A stretch of DNA of 64,000 nucleotides from Streptomyces sp. RKAG290 (GTDB lineage: Bacteria; Actinomycetota; Actinomycetes; Streptomycetales; Streptomycetaceae), in contig NZ_JAJOZC010000001.1 in NCBI RefSeq assembly GCF_023701695.1, forward strand, positions 7,501,894 through 7,565,893, written 5' to 3'. Position 1 is the stretch's first letter; each line of letters opens with the position of its first letter. The translations under genes and the position numbers were made by a program. Of this stretch, positions 60,009-64,000 are shown in pieces. Under the pieces are notes generated by a model. The model saw only the letters and a program-made list of their open reading frames with translations. It did no database searches and had not been told where the DNA came from.

Positions 60009-62252
60009 GTGTTTGAACGCATAGCCGAACTGACGATTCGTCGGCCCCGGCTGGTACTCGTCGTCGCCGTCGTGGCGGTGGCCCTCATGGGCGCCTTGGG
60101 CGCCGGTGCGTTCGGCAAGTTGCTAGGAGGCGGCTACGACGATCCGGCCTCCCAGTCCAGCCGTGCCGGGGAGGTCATCGACGAGAAGTTCGGCGGGGAG
60201 ACGAACCTGATACTGCTGGTCCGCGCCGGGCGGGGCAGCATCGACGATCCGGCCGCGGAGAAGTCCGGCCGGGCCCTGGTGGCCGACCTCGAGCGAGAGC
60301 GCAACCTGGACAACGTGATCTCGTACTGGGACACGGACAGCCCCGCCCTCCGCTCGAAGGACGGCAGCCAAGCCATGGTGCTCGCCCATGTGAAGGGTGA
60401 CGACACCGAGCGGGACAAGCACGCCAAGAGCGTCATGGACACCTACACCGGATCGTACGAGGGAGCACTCACGGTCCGCGCAGGCGGTGGTGCCGCCGTG
60501 ACCAGCGAGATGGGCACGCAGTCGGGCGAGGATCTCGTCCTGGCCGAGGCCATCGCCATACCGCTGACCCTCGTGCTGCTCCTGATCGTCTTCGGCAGTC
60601 TGGTCGCGGCCCTGCTGCCCCTGGTGATCGGAATCATCGCCATCGCGGGTACGTTCGCGGAGCTCTACGTCCTCGGCAGTGTCACCGACGTCTCCGTCTT
60701 CGCGATCAACCTCACCACGGCGCTGGGCCTCGGCCTCGGCATCGACTACGCCCTGCTGATGATCAGCCGGTTCCGGGAACAGCTCGCGACCGGCGCGAGC
60801 GTGGACGACGCCGTCCGGCGGACGATGAGCACCGCGGGCCGTACGGTGGCGTTCTCCGCCGCGACGGTGGCGGCCGCACTCGCGGCACTGCTGGTGTTCC
60901 CGCAGTACTTCCTGCGCTCGTTCGGCTACGCCGGGGTCGGTGTCGTCGCCATCGCGGCCTTCAGCACCCTGTTCGTCATGCCGGCCCTGTTCGTCGTGCT
61001 GGGGCACCGGGTCAACAGCGGGCGGCTGCCGTGGGCGAACCCGGGACGCTCCGGCAGCCGGGCACCCGTGTGGGGACGCCTGGCGGGCACGGTCATGCGG
61101 CGCCCCGCGCTCACCGCGCTGCCCGTACTGGCGGTCCTGCTCGTTGCGGCGAGCCCACTCCTTGGCATCACCTTCGGCACACCGGACGAACGGGTGCTGC
61201 CGGAGGGCGCCGCGAGTCGCCAGGTCTCGTCGGTGCTGCAGGCGGACTTCAACGGCAACGACGACGCGGCACTCCACATCGTCATCGACGAATCCGTGCG
61301 TGAGGCCCCACTGGCGTCGTACGCGGTCCAACTGTCCGGCCTCAAGGGCGTGGTCCGCGTCGAGACCAGTACAGGAACCTACGCGGACGAAAGGTCCACG
61401 GCAGCCGGCCCGGGCAACCGCGCGCTCGGCCGCCCCGACGCGCAGCGGATCAACGTGGTGAGCACTCTGGCGCCGAAGTCGGACCAGGCGCAGCGCCTGG
61501 TCGCACAGGTGAGAGCCGTCACCCCACCCACCGGATCGCACCCCCTGGTGGGCGGAGCCGACGCCGAACTGGTCGACTCCAAGGACTCCGTCGGTGGCCG
61601 GCTCCCGGTCGCGGTGGTCCTGGTGGCACTGACCACCTTCCTCCTGCTCTTCCTGTTCACCGGCAGCATCGTGCAGCCGCTGCGGGCGCTGGTGCTCAAC
61701 GTGATCAGTCTGGGAGCCACCCTCGGCGTGATGACCTGGATCTTCCAGGACGGCAACCTCTCCTCGCTGCTCGGTTTCACGGAGCAGCCGATGGATGTGT
61801 CCATGACTGTGCTGATGTTCTGCATCGCCTTCGGCCTCTCCATGGACTACGAGGTGTTCGTCACCAGCCGCATCAAGGAACTCCACGACCTGGGCGAGGA
61901 CAACGAGTCGGCCGTGACCAACGGCCTCGGGCACACCGGGCGCATCGTCAGCGCGGCGGCCTGTCTCCTCGCGGTGAGCTTCTTCGCGTTCGGGACGGCC
62001 AAGCTCAGCTTCATGCAGATGTTCGGCCTGGGCAGCGGCCTCGCCATCCTCATCGACGCCGTCGCCGTACGCGGTGTCCTCGTGCCCGCCGCGATGCGGC
62101 TGCTCGGCCGGTCCGCCTGGTACGCGCCCGGTTTCCTGCGGCGGATCCACGGGCGGTTCGGCCTCAGCGAGGGTGGCCCGGCGACCGGGCCCGCGACCGA
62201 TCCGGAGCCCGAAGCCGCGTCGCCGTACGTGAAGAACTCGACGCGAGTCTGA
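60009..62252 (+). CDS. MMPL-family RND transporter
   Basis: 747 residues from GTG 60009, chosen for AAAGGAG about 9 bases upstream; the frame is open earlier without a site. It has 12 membrane helices in two halves of six. The first half has GLGLGIDYALLMISRFREQL (about 240-259) and the second AFGLSMDYEVFVTSRIKEL (about 607-625), the GxxxDY proton-relay signature of MMPL transporters. Two large outer loops follow helices 1 and 7. Such pumps export lipids or small molecules using the proton gradient. A TetR gene is divergent, so it is probably ligand-induced. Confidence 0.92.
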   Translation: MFERIAELTIRRPRLVLVVAVVAVALMGALGAGAFGKLLGGGYDDPASQSSRAGEVIDEKFGGETNLILLVRAGRGSIDDPAAEKSGRALVADLERERNLDNVISYWDTDSPALRSKDGSQAMVLAHVKGDDTERDKHAKSVMDTYTGSYEGALTVRAGGGAAVTSEMGTQSGEDLVLAEAIAIPLTLVLLLIVFGSLVAALLPLVIGIIAIAGTFAELYVLGSVTDVSVFAINLTTALGLGLGIDYALLMISRFREQLATGASVDDAVRRTMSTAGRTVAFSAATVAAALAALLVFPQYFLRSFGYAGVGVVAIAAFSTLFVMPALFVVLGHRVNSGRLPWANPGRSGSRAPVWGRLAGTVMRRPALTALPVLAVLLVAASPLLGITFGTPDERVLPEGAASRQVSSVLQADFNGNDDAALHIVIDESVREAPLASYAVQLSGLKGVVRVETSTGTYADERSTAAGPGNRALGRPDAQRINVVSTLAPKSDQAQRLVAQVRAVTPPTGSHPLVGGADAELVDSKDSVGGRLPVAVVLVALTTFLLLFLFTGSIVQPLRALVLNVISLGATLGVMTWIFQDGNLSSLLGFTEQPMDVSMTVLMFCIAFGLSMDYEVFVTSRIKELHDLGEDNESAVTNGLGHTGRIVSAAACLLAVSFFAFGTAKLSFMQMFGLGSGLAILIDAVAVRGVLVPAAMRLLGRSAWYAPGFLRRIHGRFGLSEGGPATGPATDPEPEAASPYVKNSTRV

Positions 62253-62263
62253 CCCCGCGCGAA

Positions 62264-62325
62264 CGTGACGCACCGAGTGCCCGCCCCCACCGGACAGTTG
62301 GGGGGCGGGCACTCGGTGCGTCACG
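62264..62325. terminator. Perfect 25-bp hairpin between convergent genes
   Basis: Bases 62264-62288 (starting CGTGACGCACCGAG) pair without mismatch with 62301-62325 around a 12-base loop. It lies 11 bases after the MMPL stop and would end transcription in both directions. Confidence 0.85.
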
Positions 62326-62446
62326 GTAGTCGGCGGCCCACGCATCCGGTCCGCTGCCGCCGGTCGGCCACGCCCGGCAGCGGAGTCGATCTGAAGTCTG
62401 CTGCGCGAAGAGGCCGAGATCCGGCCGGAGGCCGGACCTCAATGGA

Positions 62447-62860
62447 TCAGTTGTCGGTGTCCTGCTTGAAGTCCCGGGAACACTGGTCCTTCTCGCTCTG
62501 CGAACTGGCGTGCTTGATGCAGTCGTTGAAGTCCTTGAACTCGTCGGAGTTGAGGATGGATGCCCCTATCGCAATGATCACGACCGAGCCGATCAGCCCG
62601 AGCGCTCCGAGCACCGCACCGACGATCGAAATCGTCCGGTGCGGAGCCCTGCCTCCGCGTGCCCGGCGCGCACCGATGATTCCGAGGACGACTGCGAGCA
62701 GGCCGAGCAGGATCCCGCCAAAAACCGTCCAGAAAAGCAGAATGGCCACGATTCCGAGGACGAGCGCGGCGACTGCGAGTCCGTTGGACTGCCTCGCACC
62801 GCTGCCCGGTTGGGGCTGGTTGTAGTCGCTGGGCGTGCCCGAGTGTTGGGGAAGAGACAC
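62447..62860 (-). CDS. DUF4190-domain membrane protein
   Basis: 137 residues from GTG 62860 (AGAGGA 7 bases upstream). A proline/glutamine-rich cytoplasmic start is followed by the DUF4190 pair of membrane helices (SNGLAVAALVLGIVAILLFW and GGILLGLLAVVLGIIGARRA, about 25-66) and a third helix near 75-98. A short polar tail with two cysteines closes the protein. The family is very common in Streptomyces and without known function. Confidence 0.82.
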   Translation of the reverse strand: MSLPQHSGTPSDYNQPQPGSGARQSNGLAVAALVLGIVAILLFWTVFGGILLGLLAVVLGIIGARRARGGRAPHRTISIVGAVLGALGLIGSVVIIAIGASILNSDEFKDFNDCIKHASSQSEKDQCSRDFKQDTDN

Positions 62861-63603
62861 GGCATTCCTCTCATCCTGCTTCGGTGCAGACGAGTTGTCG
62901 GCACGTCACTTGTGCCCGTCCAACGGTCACGAATGCCTGTGCCGCCCGCGTATTCGAGGCCGCTGAAGCCTTTACGGGAGCGGAACGTGGAAACGCCTTG
63001 CGGGCCGCTTGCCCAAACATCGGACCCGGCGTCGCGGAAGGTGGTCGTCCGGAAACACGCGCCGGTGGACATGCGAAGGGCAGCGTCGAGAATCAACGAC
63101 AGCGACAAGGGAGGGCGTCGGCATGACGATGCCGGCTGCTGGTGGCAGCCCTGTTGGATTCCGTCCCACCCGGCACGCACGACCTGGCTCCCTCACCCGC
63201 GGGTCCTCGGCCGCAGAGGACCGCCGTACGGTCCGGGAGAACAAGCTGGCGGGGGCGCGTCAGACACGCCCCCGCCAGGGAGGTGAGGGGTGGTTCCACG
63301 CACCCTCACCCGTTGATTCGGAGCGGAGCGGGAGCCGGATTGGTCCAGGACGGCGCCGGATCTGCCGCACTCTCTTCGAGTCTCACTCCCTTCGAGGGGA
63401 AGCGGCCGGATGCGTCGCGCTCCTTCGTGCATCCAGCGCTCCCGGGCCAAGGGCTGTCCACACGGCGTGACATCAGGACTGCCGATCGGTGCGGGCCATG
63501 CCGGCGCAAAGTTCTTCGAGGTTTTCGTTAGATCTTCGCAACGGGGGCATTGGGATCTCACGGCACCTGGGGTGCCGCCCGTCCACGACACAAGGAGATT
63601 CCC
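62861..63603. other. Gene-free stretch
   Basis: About 740 bases between the DUF4190 gene and the short membrane peptide gene. Frames on both strands are open but none has a ribosome site, a conserved motif or normal third-position bias. The right end (from about 63520) must carry the promoter of the peptide gene; I cannot point to a clear -35. I see no repeat of interest. Confidence 0.4.
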
Positions 63604-63678
63604 GTGTACATAGGCCTCGGTACCGTTGTACTGATCATCGTCGTCGTTGCTGTCGTCCTGATGCTTCGCCGTCGCTGA
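63604..63678 (+). CDS. 24-residue hydrophobic membrane peptide
   Basis: GTG 63604 follows AAGGAG by 6 bases and opens a 24-codon frame: MYIGLGTVVLI, then a run of V/I/A residues, ending in LRRR and TGA. The whole peptide is one membrane helix with a basic end. The excellent ribosome site, Val/Ile-rich content with GTC/ATC codons and a following hairpin make it a real gene, and I believe near-identical peptides occur widely in Streptomyces. Its function is unknown. It is too short for most gene finders. Confidence 0.7.
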   Translation: MYIGLGTVVLIIVVVAVVLMLRRR

Positions 63679-63700
63679 CCCCACTGCCGCCCCCGCGGCG

Positions 63701-63727
63701 CCGGCCCGGTGAGGCGTCCCGGGCCGG
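63701..63727 (+). terminator. Hairpin after the 24-residue peptide gene
   Basis: CCGGCCCGG (63701-63709) and CCGGGCCGG (63719-63727) form a perfect 9-bp stem with a 9-base loop, 22 bases after the stop. Confidence 0.6.
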
Positions 63728-63766
63728 GGTGGCCGGTCACGACCGGCGGTCACCCGAGCTCGAATG

Positions 63767-64000
63767 TCAGCGTGGCCAGTCCGGGGCCGGGTCCTCGTCA
63801 AGAAGGGGGCGGATGGCACCCAGCACCGCCCCGATGCACACATCGCGCAGTTCGGCGCGGGTGCAGGTCTCGTTCGTGAGCCAGTCCACGCAGAGCGCCT
63901 GGACGAACACCAACCAGCTTTTCAGCACGCCCGACACGGCCTCCCGGGTCCCGTCGTCGGCGAGAGCGAGCACGCCGAGCAGCCGTTCACGCAAGGCGTC
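63767..64000 (-). CDS. TetR-family regulator, C-terminal part only
   Basis: The 78 codons visible end at TGA 63767 and run off the right edge. The pattern VLKSWLVFVQALCVDWLTNETCTRAELRDVCIGAVLGAI is that of the last two helices of a TetR ligand domain, as in many Streptomyces TetR regulators. The DNA-binding part lies beyond the window. Confidence 0.7.
   Translation of the reverse strand, partial: DALRERLLGVLALADDGTREAVSGVLKSWLVFVQALCVDWLTNETCTRAELRDVCIGAVLGAIRPLLDEDPAPDWPR

Noticed and set aside
60123..62345. A 740-codon open frame on the minus strand opposite the MMPL gene
   Set aside because: It is an antisense shadow: its composition (His/Gly/Glu/Arg-rich) is what complementing membrane-protein codons gives.

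Overview
The window is about 70% GC with strong third-position G/C bias, AGGAG-type ribosome binding sites, many GTG/TTG starts, Tat and Sec exported hydrolases and a high density of TetR regulators. This is typical of a Streptomyces chromosome, probably an accessory or arm-like region because few core housekeeping genes are present. Nothing in the window names the species.

Layout. 1-5.1 kb: end of a carboxylesterase, a lipoprotein, a streptogrisin-type protease behind two striking palindromes, and a stand-alone MurE-type ligase. 5.1-8.1 kb: methyltransferase, ECF sigma factor with a SnoaL-like tail, frameshifted F420-type oxidoreductase. 8.3-11.7 kb: large GH78 alpha-L-rhamnosidase with LacI-like operator sites. 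11.9-19 kb: small and hypothetical genes, including a dead and frameshifted M48-like gene and a shrunken pentapeptide-repeat protein. 19-25 kb: serine hydrolase, cupin, GNAT, and a 764-residue unknown protein whose ORF starts four bases after a tRNA-shaped RNA. 25.5-37 kb: dienelactone hydrolase/TetR, PAS-GAF-SpoIIE phosphatase, PQQ-like propeller, serine hydrolase, a TetR/hydrolase couple with a perfect 18-bp inverted repeat, ankyrin protein. 37.6-40.7 kb: asparagine synthetase plus a thiolase lacking two catalytic residues. 41-46.6 kb: FG-GAP protein, small membrane protein, GH30 plus ricin-lectin enzyme with an adjacent TetR. 46.8-54.5 kb: a complete eight-gene counterpart of the E. coli yhfSTU-php-yhfWXYZ operon. 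54.7-64 kb: DUF4262 protein, a 204-bp MITE, an ECF41 sigma factor divergent from its AhpD-like partner, PAP2 membrane enzyme, TetR/MMPL pair, DUF4190 protein, a 24-residue membrane peptide gene and the end of another TetR.

How it fits together. Most transcription units are one regulator plus one enzyme or transporter, each with a recognisable palindrome between them. The two parts that look like coherent but unexplained systems are the yhf operon, with the same 19-bp element in both of its promoters, and the tRNA-like RNA with its 764-residue ORF.

Quality caution. Five single-base net deletions interrupt four otherwise intact genes (7.6, 31.6, 31.97, 36.5 and 50.1 kb), mostly next to short G/C runs. 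Such a consistent sign suggests base-calling errors at least as much as real pseudogenes. The M48-like gene (net +1 and no catalytic histidines) looks more like true decay.
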